This document shows positions 42,386 to 52,490 of a DNA stretch of 53,827 bases, piece after piece (positions within the stretch are counted from its first letter, which is position 1; each line of letters begins with the position of its first letter). The DNA is from Bacteroidaceae bacterium (GTDB lineage: Bacteria > Bacteroidota > Bacteroidia > Bacteroidales > Bacteroidaceae), in contig JAEEZX010000067.1 of the NCBI GenBank assembly GCA_016292045.1, positions 1 through 53,827 on the forward strand, read 5' to 3'. Below the pieces are notes generated by a model. The model worked only from the letters and a program-made list of their open reading frames with translations. It was not told where the DNA came from and made no database searches. A program made the position numbers and the translations under genes.

Positions 42386-44881
42386 ATGGCAGATTACGTA
42401 GAAAACAATCAGGCAGGAGAAGAAGAAAGCTCGTTTGACTTTAAGGCTCTTTTCCAGATTTTCATTTTGAATTGGCAGTATGTGCTGCTGAGCGTTATCT
42501 TTTTCGTGGGTTGCGGTTTTGTGTACCTTAGGTATGCCACTCCGGTGTATACAGCAAGCATGAAACTGCTTATCAAGGACGATGATTCACGTCGTACGCG
42601 CAGTGCCAACGGTATTGCAATGGACAGGCTGGGTCTGATGACAAACAGTTCCGGCTTTGATAACGAGCTTGAGATCCTGACATCAACAAGTTTGGCCAAT
42701 CGCGTGGTGAAAAATTTGAAGCTCTACGTGAATTATGTTCAGGAGGGTCGTCTTACCAGTCGTGAGGTGTATAAAAACAGTCCGATCATCGTTGACTTCG
42801 AGGAGGGAAGGCTTGACGAACTGGAATATCCTATTTTCTTAACGATATCCAAGGATGACGAGGTGATTCATGTGTCAGGTAAAATGTTCTTGCCGGAGGA
42901 TGAAGATTCCGAGGAGGACGTTGAGCAGGAGTACACTATAGACAAGACTTTGGACTCCCTTCCTTCTACAATTCCCACTCCTGTAGGTACGCTGTTCCTG
43001 GGCAGGAATCCCGGTATCCCTGTTTCTGAGCGTGATTTGCATGTGACAATATATCCGTTGGATGCTATTAGTACATTCTATGCGTCCAAAGTCAAAGCCG
43101 CTCCCACGTCTAAGATGACCACGGTGGCACAGGTGTCTATTAACGACAATTTGCCTCATCGCTGCGTAGAGTACTTGGAAGCTCTTGCTCAGGCATATAA
43201 TGATGATGCCAACGAGGATAAGAATGAGATTGCGGAAAAGACGGAAGAGTTCATCGGTGAGCGTATCAGAATCATCAAAGAAGAATTGGATCAGACGGAG
43301 TTCGATATGGAGAACTTCAAGAAGCGCAACGAACTTGTCAATATTGCAAACGATGCAACCACGGCATTGAGTGCCAGTACCAGTTTCCAGCAGAAGCAGG
43401 TGGAGATGCAGACGGAGTTGCTTCTCGTGAAGTCGCTGGTAGACTACATGAAACATCCTGCTAACGCAGCGGAAGTGATTCCCGCAAACCTTGGTCTGTC
43501 CAATCAGGCTGTGGCAGCCCAGATTGGTGAATACAACACCTTGGTGCTTACCCGTGCCCGTTTGGTGAAGTCTTCTAGTGAGGATAACCCCATGGTGGCA
43601 CGTATCGACGACCAGATGTCACAGCTTTGGCCGGCCATCAGACGCAGTGTTGAGAGCGTGTATGAAGACTTGAAGCAAAAGAAGAAGGGTGTTGACAGTC
43701 AGTACAGCACTTATCTGGGCCGTGTGAAGGAGACTCCCAAGATGGAGCACGCGTTCAATAATATCGCTCGTCAGCAGGAGATAAAGGCAGGTCTCTATCT
43801 CACTCTGTTGCAAAAGCGTGAGGAGAACTACATCACTCTGGCATCAACAGCAAGTAAGGGTAAGCTGATCAGTAAGCCTGCGTTGCCCCACAAGATATCT
43901 CCCAAGAGCTCTATCGTGCTGCTCGCATGTTTGGTATTCGGTTTTGGCCTGCCTATAGCAATTCTGTATCTGCTCACTTTGATGCGCTACCGTATTGAAG
44001 GCCGCAATGATATTGAACGTCTCACCAAACTTCATATTCTGGCAGATATACCAGTTGACTCTACGCTTACTCCGGGTGACCGTGGTATCTGTGTGCGTGA
44101 GAATCGAAACAATACTATGGAAGAAAGCTTCCGTGGATTGCGTGCCAATATCGACTTCATCCTGAAAGGAAACGAGAAGGTGATAATGTGTACTTCATGT
44201 ATCCCGGGTGAGGGTAAGACGTTCGTGGCGTCCAACTTGGCAATGTCTTTCGCTTTCCTGAAGAAGAAAGTGCTGTTGATTGGTTTGGATATCCGTAAGC
44301 CTCAGTTGGTGAAGCTGTTTGGCCTGCCTGCAGATAAGCGTGGTATTACTAAATATCTTGCTGCAGACGAGTCGGATTATGAATTGCTGGAGAAGCAGAT
44401 ATATCCGAGTGTCGGTCATGAGTGTCTGGATGTGCTTGCTGCCGGTATCATTCCTCCCAACCCTGCGGAACTTATTTCACGCAGCAATCTTGAAAAGGCG
44501 ATGGAATATTTCCGTAAGAAATACGATTACATTATTCTTGATACGCCCCCAATTGGTCTGGTGAGCGATACTTTGATGATGGGTCGTGTGTGTGACATGG
44601 CTATATTTGTGGCTCGTGCAGACTATTCTCCTAAGGCTAACTTCCGCTTCATCAATGAGCTTGTAGCCGACAATAAGCTCCCGAAGGTAAGTCTCGTCCT
44701 CAACGGTTTGGATTTGAGCAAGAAGAGGTACGGATATTACTACGGTTACAAGAACTATGGCGGTCGCTATGGTTATGGCTACGGCTACGGCTATGGATAC
44801 GGCTACACCCGTTACGGCCACTATGGTATGTACGGTGACTACAGCGGTACCGAAGACGGAAAAGCAAGCACTGAGAAGTGA
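42386..44881 (+). CDS. wzc: Tyrosine-protein kinase/chain-length regulator (Wzc-like)
   Basis: 831 residues from ATG 42386, since the open frame upstream covers the promoter. Two membrane helices (about residues 30-50 and 505-525) flank a periplasmic Wzz domain with coiled coils. BY-kinase domain: CIPGEGKTFVASNLAM (Walker A), VLLIGLDIRKPQ (A'), DYIILDTPPIG (Walker B). The C-terminal tail is Tyr-rich with a run of GY pairs, the likely autophosphorylation site. It controls polysaccharide length with Wza. Overlaps the PorZ-like gene at GTGA. Confidence 0.94.
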   Translation: MADYVENNQAGEEESSFDFKALFQIFILNWQYVLLSVIFFVGCGFVYLRYATPVYTASMKLLIKDDDSRRTRSANGIAMDRLGLMTNSSGFDNELEILTSTSLANRVVKNLKLYVNYVQEGRLTSREVYKNSPIIVDFEEGRLDELEYPIFLTISKDDEVIHVSGKMFLPEDEDSEEDVEQEYTIDKTLDSLPSTIPTPVGTLFLGRNPGIPVSERDLHVTIYPLDAISTFYASKVKAAPTSKMTTVAQVSINDNLPHRCVEYLEALAQAYNDDANEDKNEIAEKTEEFIGERIRIIKEELDQTEFDMENFKKRNELVNIANDATTALSASTSFQQKQVEMQTELLLVKSLVDYMKHPANAAEVIPANLGLSNQAVAAQIGEYNTLVLTRARLVKSSSEDNPMVARIDDQMSQLWPAIRRSVESVYEDLKQKKKGVDSQYSTYLGRVKETPKMEHAFNNIARQQEIKAGLYLTLLQKREENYITLASTASKGKLISKPALPHKISPKSSIVLLACLVFGFGLPIAILYLLTLMRYRIEGRNDIERLTKLHILADIPVDSTLTPGDRGICVRENRNNTMEESFRGLRANIDFILKGNEKVIMCTSCIPGEGKTFVASNLAMSFAFLKKKVLLIGLDIRKPQLVKLFGLPADKRGITKYLAADESDYELLEKQIYPSVGHECLDVLAAGIIPPNPAELISRSNLEKAMEYFRKKYDYIILDTPPIGLVSDTLMMGRVCDMAIFVARADYSPKANFRFINELVADNKLPKVSLVLNGLDLSKKRYGYYYGYKNYGGRYGYGYGYGYGYGYTRYGHYGMYGDYSGTEDGKASTEK

Positions 44882-47310
44882 TTGAACGAAGAAAGTTCCT
44901 TCTAATCCTGTTGTCTTTTGCCTGCAGTGCACTGACGGCATCGGCTCAAGATCCTTCTTGGAAAACTCCCCGTGCCTATCATGTGGCACGTGAGTGTGCA
45001 GTGGTGTCCGGTGGTAAGACCTTTGTACTCTACGACGGCAACTATCAGGCAATGTCCCTGTGGAATGCCTATGTGGCGCGCGATCTGTCCGGCTCTCTGG
45101 TTTCGTGGGACACGCAGGAGAACGCCTTGATTCGTACTTACGACAGGTGCTCCGGATTGTCCGACCACAGTATTGCCTATATCCGTTGGTGCCAGACAGC
45201 CCGTTCACTCATTGTGGTTTATTCCAACGGTAACATCGACCTTGTTGATGGCAACGACAACGTGGTAAACCTTTCGCAGGTCAGGGAAGCCCCCATTCCC
45301 GGCAAGGTTATCAATGATGTCGTAACAGACGGCACCAAGGCTTATATCTCGGCCGATTTCGGGCTTGTTGTCGTGGATGTGGCAAATCAGGTGATAGAAG
45401 AGGTCTACCGAATGAAGATGGCGCTCAAGAGTGTGGCGGTAGGTGACGGATACCTTGTTTTTGCCGCTAAGGACAGTCTTTGCTGTGCCCCCGAGGGCGT
45501 TAATCTAAATGATGCCAAGAAGATAAAGACACTGACTCGTGGCACCACCTATCTGCGCGCGGCATACCAGTCGGGAAGCTTCTTTGTCAGCAACACTAAC
45601 GACCTATGCCGTTTCTCTCTTGCAGAAGGAGAGATTGATCCTTCCGGCATCCAGAGAATTGCAAATTCCGGAGGGGGTAGATATTATACGGACATGAAGG
45701 CAGAGAAGGGTATGGTGATGACTGTCCGCAGCGACGGTCATCTGCTCCTTACGGATGCCTCCGACCCCCAGACTTCCACCACGCAGGATGTGGAATGCTC
45801 TCCATATCTTACGGGCGCTTCCTACGACGGTTCCACCTACTGGCTTTCGGAGGGTATGGACGGTTTTTCCGGATATAAGCTGAAAGACGGTAGCCTTCAG
45901 GCCACAGATGTCCACAATATTTCGGTGGAGAGTCCGATGCGCAACCTATCTTATAAGGTACGCTACGAGGGCGATCGCCTTCTGGTGACAGGTGGCAGAA
46001 ACGTGGTAGGCTCTGAGGACTTGAATCCCTTCACGATGTCCTACTACGAGGGTGGCACTTGGTATGTCATAGACGAGAAAGGTGCATTGGAATATGGCTT
46101 GAAACAGTATCCCCTTTTCTATCACAGGAACGGCTTGGATGTGGTGCAGGACCCTTCTGACCCGAATCATATCTTTGTGTCGGCATATCGCAGCGGACTG
46201 GAGGAATACAAGGACGGCAAGTTTGTTAAGCTTTATAATTGCGATAATTCGCCTCTGCAGAGCATTCTTCCCAGTTCTCCTTACTACTACAACTATGTGT
46301 CGTGCAGCGCGTTGCAGTACGATGATGCTGGTAATCTGTGGCTGTCTCAGCAGCAGGTGGAAACTCTTTTGCGCATAAGAAAGCCGGACGGCACTTGGGC
46401 GGAAATATACCACGAGTCCATCGACGGTGGCAACAAGCAGGACCAGTTCCTATTCACATCATCCACTCATGGCGGTCAGCAGATAAAGATTCTCAGTTTG
46501 AACGGCTGGATTAAAACAGGACTGTTTGCATTCACCGTCAACAGCCAGTTGAAACTGTCGGCAGCCAAGCATCATTCTGCGTGGCTCAACCAGTCGGGCA
46601 CCAAGATAGAACCGACGAAGTACTACTGTCTCATGGAAGACACTGACGGTTCCATATGGGTAGGCACCGACATGGGTTTGTATATCATAGAAAATCCAGA
46701 GGAACTCTTTGAGAACGGTACGTTACAATTTAAGCAGATAATAATAAACCGCAACGACGGCAGCGGTCTTGCCGACTATCTTTTCGACGGTATTCCTGTC
46801 ACAGCTCTTGCTATTGATGCTCGCGGTAACAAGTGGGTGGGCACCGACGGCAGCGGTGTGTATCGCATCAGTGGCGACGGACAGGAGCAGCAACTCCACT
46901 ACGACACATCAAATTCTCCTCTTCCATCGAATAATATCAACGGTGTCGCTGTGAATCCTCTCACCGGTGAGGTTGCCATCGCCACGATGGGTGGTCTTGC
47001 CCTCTACGACACGGGAGAGGTGCCTCCCGCAGAGAGTTTGGAGTACGACAACATACTTATCTATCCCAATCCCGTTAATCCCGGCTATCACGGTCTGATT
47101 ACCATCAAGGGTCTCACGGAGAACGCAGAGATAAAGATTTTGTCTTCCTCCGGCCAGATTGTATGGTATGGACGCAGCACGGGCGGATGTTGTCGATGGG
47201 ATGGACATAATCGCGCAGGCTATCGTGTTTCGAGCGGCATTTATCATGTGGTGTGCAGCACGGAAGACGGTGATGAGGCTGTGATCTCACGTATTGTCAT
47301 GATGAAATGA
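44878..47310 (+). CDS. porZ: PorZ-like type IX secretion protein
   Basis: 810 residues from GTG 44878. Signal peptide to about residue 22 (ALTASAQ). Beta-propeller repeats (TDGSIWVGTDMGLYI, ARGNKWVGTDGSGVYRI) fill most of it and the C-terminal domain is a T9SS type A sorting-like fold (ILIYPNPVNPG, KILSSSGQIVW, YRVSSGIYHVV). PorZ delivers A-LPS to sortase cargo in Porphyromonas. Position between Wzc-like and Wzi-like genes fits a polysaccharide link. Confidence 0.83.
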   Translation: MIERRKFLLILLSFACSALTASAQDPSWKTPRAYHVARECAVVSGGKTFVLYDGNYQAMSLWNAYVARDLSGSLVSWDTQENALIRTYDRCSGLSDHSIAYIRWCQTARSLIVVYSNGNIDLVDGNDNVVNLSQVREAPIPGKVINDVVTDGTKAYISADFGLVVVDVANQVIEEVYRMKMALKSVAVGDGYLVFAAKDSLCCAPEGVNLNDAKKIKTLTRGTTYLRAAYQSGSFFVSNTNDLCRFSLAEGEIDPSGIQRIANSGGGRYYTDMKAEKGMVMTVRSDGHLLLTDASDPQTSTTQDVECSPYLTGASYDGSTYWLSEGMDGFSGYKLKDGSLQATDVHNISVESPMRNLSYKVRYEGDRLLVTGGRNVVGSEDLNPFTMSYYEGGTWYVIDEKGALEYGLKQYPLFYHRNGLDVVQDPSDPNHIFVSAYRSGLEEYKDGKFVKLYNCDNSPLQSILPSSPYYYNYVSCSALQYDDAGNLWLSQQQVETLLRIRKPDGTWAEIYHESIDGGNKQDQFLFTSSTHGGQQIKILSLNGWIKTGLFAFTVNSQLKLSAAKHHSAWLNQSGTKIEPTKYYCLMEDTDGSIWVGTDMGLYIIENPEELFENGTLQFKQIIINRNDGSGLADYLFDGIPVTALAIDARGNKWVGTDGSGVYRISGDGQEQQLHYDTSNSPLPSNNINGVAVNPLTGEVAIATMGGLALYDTGEVPPAESLEYDNILIYPNPVNPGYHGLITIKGLTENAEIKILSSSGQIVWYGRSTGGCCRWDGHNRAGYRVSSGIYHVVCSTEDGDEAVISRIVMMK

Positions 47311-48851
47311 TGAGAAATAGGTTTTCCATATTACTGTTGCTCTGTCTGGTTTCAGTGATGCTTCAGGCTCAGAGTCACATTTTCGAGGATATAGAGTACA
47401 GTTTCACGGCTTCCGGCACGGCGGGCGGGGGAGACAATGCTCCGTTCTGGTTCACATCGGGACGCTACGGACTCTCCACGCGTGAGAACTACAGCGGACT
47501 CTTCCGTGCAGAGCTGCATCGCAATGCTGAGAGCGACTCCCTGCACTTCTGGCGTGTGGGCTACGGTGTGGACTTGGCATCTCCCATATATAAGAACAGC
47601 GGATATTTCTGCATTCAGCAGGCATATTTCGATTTGGAATGGAAGATGCTGCGTCTTTCAATCGGTCAGAAGGAGCGTCCTCTGGAATTCCGTGGTGCAG
47701 CCTCCACGTCCAATGATATTATTGAACCCTTCCCGGCTCCGGTGCTGTCCATGGGCGGCCTTACTTCCGGCAACAATGCCCGCCCCATTCCTCAGGCGCG
47801 CATTGAGATGCCCCGTTTCTGGGCTATTCCCGGCACCAAGGGTTTCTTCTCCTTCAAGGCTCATCTGGCTTTCGGATGGTACACTGATGCCCGTTGGCAG
47901 CGCGAGCACAACGACGGCACACTCAATGCCTACACTTCAGGTAGTAAATACCACTCCAAGGCTCTTTTCCTCAAGTTCGGTAACGAGAAGCGTTTCCCGC
48001 TGATACTCTCAGGCGGCATAGAGATGTCGGCGCAGTTCGGCGGTTGGGGCTACAATCTGCGCAGCCGTGAGACGGGAATTTACTATGATGAGGATATGAA
48101 CAACGGCATCAAGAGTTATTGGAATGCTTTCATTCCCGGTGGCGGAGACAGTACCGACGGTGCCGACTACAGCAATGCGAGCGGCAACCATCTGGGTTCG
48201 TGGCATGCACGTCTGGAGTGGAAGGACAAGAAATGGAGCGTGGCCGCATATTATGAGCACCAGTTTGAGGACCACAGCCAGATGTTCTGGCAGTATGCCT
48301 GGAACGATATGATGTTGGGTTTTGAGGCGAATTTGCCGAAGAATCCCTATGTATCTTCCCTCGTGTATGAGTATCTTACTACCACCGACCAGTCCGGCCC
48401 TGTTTACCACGACCACACTCTCACAGTTCCCGACCAGGTCAGCGCCCGCGACAACTATTACAACAATACCGTTTACGGCTCGTGGCAGCACGCAGGTCAT
48501 GTGATGGGCGTTCCCACGCTGATATCTCCGCTCTACAACAACGACGGTTCGCTCTCTGTGTATCACAACCGTGTGAAGGCTCACCATGTGGGTCTTTGCG
48601 GTGAACCCTGTTCCCAGTTTGCATGGCGTTTCCTATATACGCATGATAAGAGTTGGGGTACTTATGACACTCCCACCAAAGATCCTCTTTACGGAAATTT
48701 CTATCTCGTAGAGGCCACGTGGAAGCCCCGCCGTGTCCGTGGTCTGAGTATCACTGGTTCGTATGGCCACAATGACGGCACGCTGCTGGGCGAGAGCAAC
48801 GGCGCGATGCTGACGCTGCGCTATTCGGGATGGCTCAACTCCACACACTAA
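47307..48851 (+). CDS. Wzi-like capsule assembly outer membrane protein
   Basis: 514 residues, signal peptide to about 20, then repeated amphipathic strands of a beta barrel (YSFTASGTAGGGDNAPFWF at the start, MLTLRYSGWLNSTH at the end). The Wzi family holds capsule at the surface. Overlaps PorZ-like by four bases. Confidence 0.87.
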   Translation: MMRNRFSILLLLCLVSVMLQAQSHIFEDIEYSFTASGTAGGGDNAPFWFTSGRYGLSTRENYSGLFRAELHRNAESDSLHFWRVGYGVDLASPIYKNSGYFCIQQAYFDLEWKMLRLSIGQKERPLEFRGAASTSNDIIEPFPAPVLSMGGLTSGNNARPIPQARIEMPRFWAIPGTKGFFSFKAHLAFGWYTDARWQREHNDGTLNAYTSGSKYHSKALFLKFGNEKRFPLILSGGIEMSAQFGGWGYNLRSRETGIYYDEDMNNGIKSYWNAFIPGGGDSTDGADYSNASGNHLGSWHARLEWKDKKWSVAAYYEHQFEDHSQMFWQYAWNDMMLGFEANLPKNPYVSSLVYEYLTTTDQSGPVYHDHTLTVPDQVSARDNYYNNTVYGSWQHAGHVMGVPTLISPLYNNDGSLSVYHNRVKAHHVGLCGEPCSQFAWRFLYTHDKSWGTYDTPTKDPLYGNFYLVEATWKPRRVRGLSITGSYGHNDGTLLGESNGAMLTLRYSGWLNSTH

Positions 48852-48881
48852 GGTCTATAACACAAAGTAGTATATACAGAT

Positions 48882-49292
48882 ATGCGACACATATTTCTTT
48901 CCTCTCTGCTGATATTGCTGACGGTGCTTGTGCTCACGGCCTGTGACAACAAGCGTGATTCCAGCGCCCTCTATGGTCAGTGGCAGCTCCTCGAGTGGCG
49001 CGATGCCTCGGATGCTGTGGTTGCCACGAAGGAGGACGGTATATACTACCATTTCCAGTTGTCGCTGCTTCAGCTTGATTTCTTGTATATTTGCAAATAC
49101 CAGGAAACTCCCGACCAGATTATCTTTATTGGTGCCTACAAGAATGCCTATAACACCGACACACCGATACCTTTCACGGATTTGAAGAAATATGGAATAC
49201 CCTCCGACGGAGTGTTCCACATCGATGTGCTGGATGATGACAATATGGTGCTTTCGGGCGGGAGCGGTACGCTGGTGTTCCGCAAGTACTAG
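48882..49292 (+). CDS. Lipocalin-like lipoprotein
   Basis: 136 residues. Lipobox VLTAC gives lipidated Cys21, then DNKRDSSALYGQWQLLEW starts a lipocalin-type domain. Its stop lies one base from the stop of the convergent sugar transferase. Function unknown, likely co-transcribed with the Wzi-like gene. Confidence 0.78.
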   Translation: MRHIFLSSLLILLTVLVLTACDNKRDSSALYGQWQLLEWRDASDAVVATKEDGIYYHFQLSLLQLDFLYICKYQETPDQIIFIGAYKNAYNTDTPIPFTDLKKYGIPSDGVFHIDVLDDDNMVLSGGSGTLVFRKY

Positions 49293-49293
49293 G

Positions 49294-49941
49294 TCAGAAC
49301 CTGTCTCCGCGTACTATTCTCACGAAGGTGCGCCACAGTATTTTGCAGTCGAATTTGAATGAACGGTGGCCGAGGTAGTAGAGGTCGTAGTGCAGTCGTT
49401 TCAGCATTTTCTCCATCGTGTCGGTGTATCCGTTGTAGAGCGTGGCGTATGATGTGATGCCGGGTCGTATCTGGTAGAGATACTCGTAGCGGGCATCGTG
49501 CTGCATTATCTTTTCGATGAAGTAGGGGCGTTCGGGTCGCGGACCCACGAAAGCCATATCTCCCTTCAGTACATTCCACAGCTGGGGCAGTTCGTCCAGA
49601 TGATGTGCTCTGAGGAACGTGCCTATAGGTGTGATGCGTGGGTCGCTGGGCTGGTTGCACAGTTCCGGCACACCGAACTCCTCTGCGTTGGGTGTCATGG
49701 TGCGGAACTTGTATATGCGGAACGTCTTTCCGCCTCTTCCCGTGCGCTCCTGCGAGAATATCACCTTGCCTCCGTCATCCCATTTCACCAGTATCCAGCA
49801 GAGCAGGAAGAGGGGCATGGATATTATGATGGAGAAGAGGGCTACGATGAAGTCGACGCTTCTTTTTATGATACGCTCCATGGTGTTCATCCCGTCTTGG
49901 ATGAAGCCGTCGGGCAGAGGTAGTTCTTCGGGGCTGCGCAC
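49294..49941 (-). CDS. Priming sugar transferase (PglC-like, short form)
   Basis: 215 residues from GTG 49941; ATG 49890 would give 198. One membrane helix (VDFIVALFSIIISMPLFLLCW) and the sugar transferase domain: FSQERTGRGGKTFRIYKFRTM, LDELPQLWNVLKGDMAFVGP, RPGITSYATLYNGYTDTMEKML. It transfers a sugar phosphate to undecaprenyl phosphate. A second priming enzyme in the window. Confidence 0.88.
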   Translation of the reverse strand: MRSPEELPLPDGFIQDGMNTMERIIKRSVDFIVALFSIIISMPLFLLCWILVKWDDGGKVIFSQERTGRGGKTFRIYKFRTMTPNAEEFGVPELCNQPSDPRITPIGTFLRAHHLDELPQLWNVLKGDMAFVGPRPERPYFIEKIMQHDARYEYLYQIRPGITSYATLYNGYTDTMEKMLKRLHYDLYYLGHRSFKFDCKILWRTFVRIVRGDRF

Positions 49942-50156
49942 GCTGTTTTTTTATTTGTTATTAAAACGTTTTGCCCATTTCTTTTATTGTGTGAGTGAAA
50001 AGAAAACTTTTTTCACAGATTCTGCGCAATAAGTTAAAGTATGTTTACGTTCTTTTTTTACACAAGTAAAAAGAGACGTCTGTGGTATCGATTGAGCGCT
50101 TACTCCTTTTCTATGGCCATCCGGTGGACTATACCGTCGATTGGAGCGTTCTTTTC

Positions 50157-51230
50157 ATGCCCTTCCTCATTGCCTTTTTCGTTGCTGCCGCAGTCACTGC
50201 CGTGGGTCTTCCTCTGGTGGTGAAGGCCTGCCACTATTTCAAGTTCTACGACCTTCCCGACGGCCGCAAGGTGCACCACACTCCGGTGCCCCGTCTGGGC
50301 GGCGTGGTGTTCATGCCCGCAGCCATCATCGGACTGAGTGCATCGCTCTACACCCTTGAGGACATGGCGCAGACTGGTGTCGTGGTCAGCATCTCCACGC
50401 TTGTCATGGCAGTCGGTTCGCTTCTCATCTATCTCATCGGCATCTTAGACGACCGTTTCGGTATTAAGGCGAGCCACAAGTTCGTGATTCAGGGCGTATC
50501 GGCACTGTTCCTGCCCCTCTGCGGACTCCTCATCACTGATATGAACGGCATCTTCGGTCTGCACGAGATACCCATCTGGGTGGGCTATCCTCTCACCGTG
50601 ATACTCATCATGACCATTGTGAATGCTATAAACCTCATCGACGGCATCGACGGTCTTGCCTCGGGTCTCTGCATCTTCATTCTTTCGGCTTATGCCTATG
50701 TCTTCGTGCAGTGCGGCCATGCCATGATTTCCTGTCTCGATGCTGCCATTGTGGGTTCGCTGGTTGTCTTCTGGTGCTTCAACGTATTTGGCAGGATGGG
50801 CCGCTATAAGATATTCATGGGCGATGCCGGCAGTCTGTTCCTCGGCTATGTCTGTGCCTATATGAGCATCAAGAGTCTCATGCGCCCCATTGCTCCGGTG
50901 GACTGCGGCGAGGAGCAGATGCTCATTTCCGTCACCTTGCTGCTGATTCCCGTCATGGATGTGGTGCGTGTCTTCTTCCAGCGCTGGTTCTCCGGTCATA
51001 ATATCTTCGACCCCGACAAGACGCATATCCACCATCTCTTCATGGCCGTCGGTTTATCAATGCACGCTGCCCTGGCGAATATCATGGCCCTTTTCGCAAT
51101 GATTTGCGGCATCAACTACGCTCTCTGGCAGGCTCATTTCCTCCTTCCTGTTATTCTGGCGGTGGATGTGGCGATTTATGCCTTTGTCGTGACGGTGCTC
51201 CTTCGTATGGGGCAGAAGGAGATGGAGTGA
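50157..51230 (+). CDS. WecA/MraY-family undecaprenyl-phosphate sugar transferase
   Basis: 357 residues from ATG 50157; an in-frame GTG at 50082 would add 25 residues that are unusual for the family. About 11 helices. GILDDRFG, NAINLIDGIDGLASG, FMGDAGSLFLGY and HIHHLF are the family motifs. It would transfer GlcNAc-1-P to the lipid carrier. The 49942-50156 spacer shows no clear promoter. Confidence 0.9.
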   Translation: MPFLIAFFVAAAVTAVGLPLVVKACHYFKFYDLPDGRKVHHTPVPRLGGVVFMPAAIIGLSASLYTLEDMAQTGVVVSISTLVMAVGSLLIYLIGILDDRFGIKASHKFVIQGVSALFLPLCGLLITDMNGIFGLHEIPIWVGYPLTVILIMTIVNAINLIDGIDGLASGLCIFILSAYAYVFVQCGHAMISCLDAAIVGSLVVFWCFNVFGRMGRYKIFMGDAGSLFLGYVCAYMSIKSLMRPIAPVDCGEEQMLISVTLLLIPVMDVVRVFFQRWFSGHNIFDPDKTHIHHLFMAVGLSMHAALANIMALFAMICGINYALWQAHFLLPVILAVDVAIYAFVVTVLLRMGQKEME

Positions 51231-51268
51231 TGAAGAAATATTAGTGTCGCGGATGTCGCGAAAAAGTA

Positions 51269-51293
51269 AAGGCCGCTGGAAATTTGCGGCCTT
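51269..51293. terminator. Bidirectional terminator between WecA-like and GT2 genes
   Basis: AAGGCCGC (51269-51276) pairs with GCGGCCTT (51286-51293). An A-run before it gives T-rich ends on the minus strand. Confidence 0.75.
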
Positions 51294-51296
51294 GCC

Positions 51297-52433
51297 TTAT
51301 GAAAAATAAACGTATCGGCAAAACAAGGCAAGATGCTTTATTCTTCCTGCATCCAGAAGTTTCTCCACTATCTTCCCCTTTCTGTCCTTTGCATTGCATG
51401 TCGGGAAGTATGTCCTTCTCATATCAATATATAGGACAGTCAACGCTCTTATCACGTCCTCACCCATCCACGAAAGACGGTATATATCGTGAGCCACCTG
51501 TGCCAGAAAGATTCCATAATCTCTCTGCGTGAAGGGCTTGTTGAGCTTCACTCTGTCCTGCATCAGCCTCTTTGTCACCCAAAATGTGTCCAGTGCTTTG
51601 TAATTCTTCTGTGCAGACGAGCATATCCCTTCAGGGTTTTGTCTGTAACGGTACACCAGATTCGGGATAATCATCACCTTCCTTGCGTGACAGAATCTCA
51701 CCACATGCCCCACAGTGTCTTCAAACCAATACCCTTCGGGAATACCTATTCCATCGAAGAGAAAACTCCTATACACTTTTATGGCTATGAAGCCGCGCAA
51801 CACCGTCCAGTCGTCAGTAATAAGTTCCTCCGCCCTCGATTTCTCAAGCACACGCATCCCATCGAAACGCTCATACTGTCCCTCCACGATATCCACATCA
51901 TCGTGTGCAGAGACGGCATCGAGCATGCATTGGATAGCATTGGGCATCAACGCATCATCTGCATCTACACACATCACGAATTTGGAATCTATTTTCTTCA
52001 GCCCCACATTCAGCGCGCCCCCGAGACCTCCGCCGTTTTCTTTCCTTATCAACTCGATGTCGGGACGCTCCCTGTAGCGCTGCAGCTTGTTCCATGTGTT
52101 GTCCGTCGAACCGTCGTCAATCACCTTCACCCGGTAGCTGTATGTTGTCTGCTGAGCGAAGATGGAGTCAAGACATTCTTCCACATAGCGCTCCACGTTA
52201 TATGCCGGTATCAGTATCGTGAGGTCATAATTGGGATTCGGGTTGATACTGTTGCTGATTAAACAACTGCTGCCCCTGTCCGGATGGTAAGACTCCAGTA
52301 AGGCAAGACCCCTTTGCACCGTATCGTCCGTCACGGTAACTGCCTTATCCGGAATGCAGGCGCTGAGAATACCATATACCAATCTTCCAGCCTTCAGTTT
52401 TCTTATGATTCTGTCCGTTAGAGCGTTCTGCAT
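51297..52433 (-). CDS. GT2-family glycosyltransferase
   Basis: 378 residues. An N-terminal extension of about 65 residues precedes LTILIPAYNVERYVEECLDS; then VIDDGSTDNTW, CVDADDALMPN (DxD) and FEDTVGHVV. It acts on polysaccharide or lipid-linked sugars. Driven by the promoter at 52467-52474. Confidence 0.88.
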   Translation of the reverse strand: MQNALTDRIIRKLKAGRLVYGILSACIPDKAVTVTDDTVQRGLALLESYHPDRGSSCLISNSINPNPNYDLTILIPAYNVERYVEECLDSIFAQQTTYSYRVKVIDDGSTDNTWNKLQRYRERPDIELIRKENGGGLGGALNVGLKKIDSKFVMCVDADDALMPNAIQCMLDAVSAHDDVDIVEGQYERFDGMRVLEKSRAEELITDDWTVLRGFIAIKVYRSFLFDGIGIPEGYWFEDTVGHVVRFCHARKVMIIPNLVYRYRQNPEGICSSAQKNYKALDTFWVTKRLMQDRVKLNKPFTQRDYGIFLAQVAHDIYRLSWMGEDVIRALTVLYIDMRRTYFPTCNAKDRKGKIVEKLLDAGRIKHLALFCRYVYFS

Positions 52434-52466
52434 CGCATTTTGCCCGTTCTTTTTGTTTTTGCGCTA

Positions 52467-52474
52467 CAAAGATA
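52467..52474 (-). promoter_or_regulatory. -7 box for GT2 gene
   Basis: CAAAGATA is TATCTTTG on the minus strand, about 34 bases before the GT2 start codon. Confidence 0.7.
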
Positions 52475-52490
52475 TGATTTTTTTTTTAAT

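Noticed and set aside
44745..44830. GGYTAY repeats as a CRISPR array
   Set aside because: Units of six bases without spacers, inside the Wzc-like reading frame.
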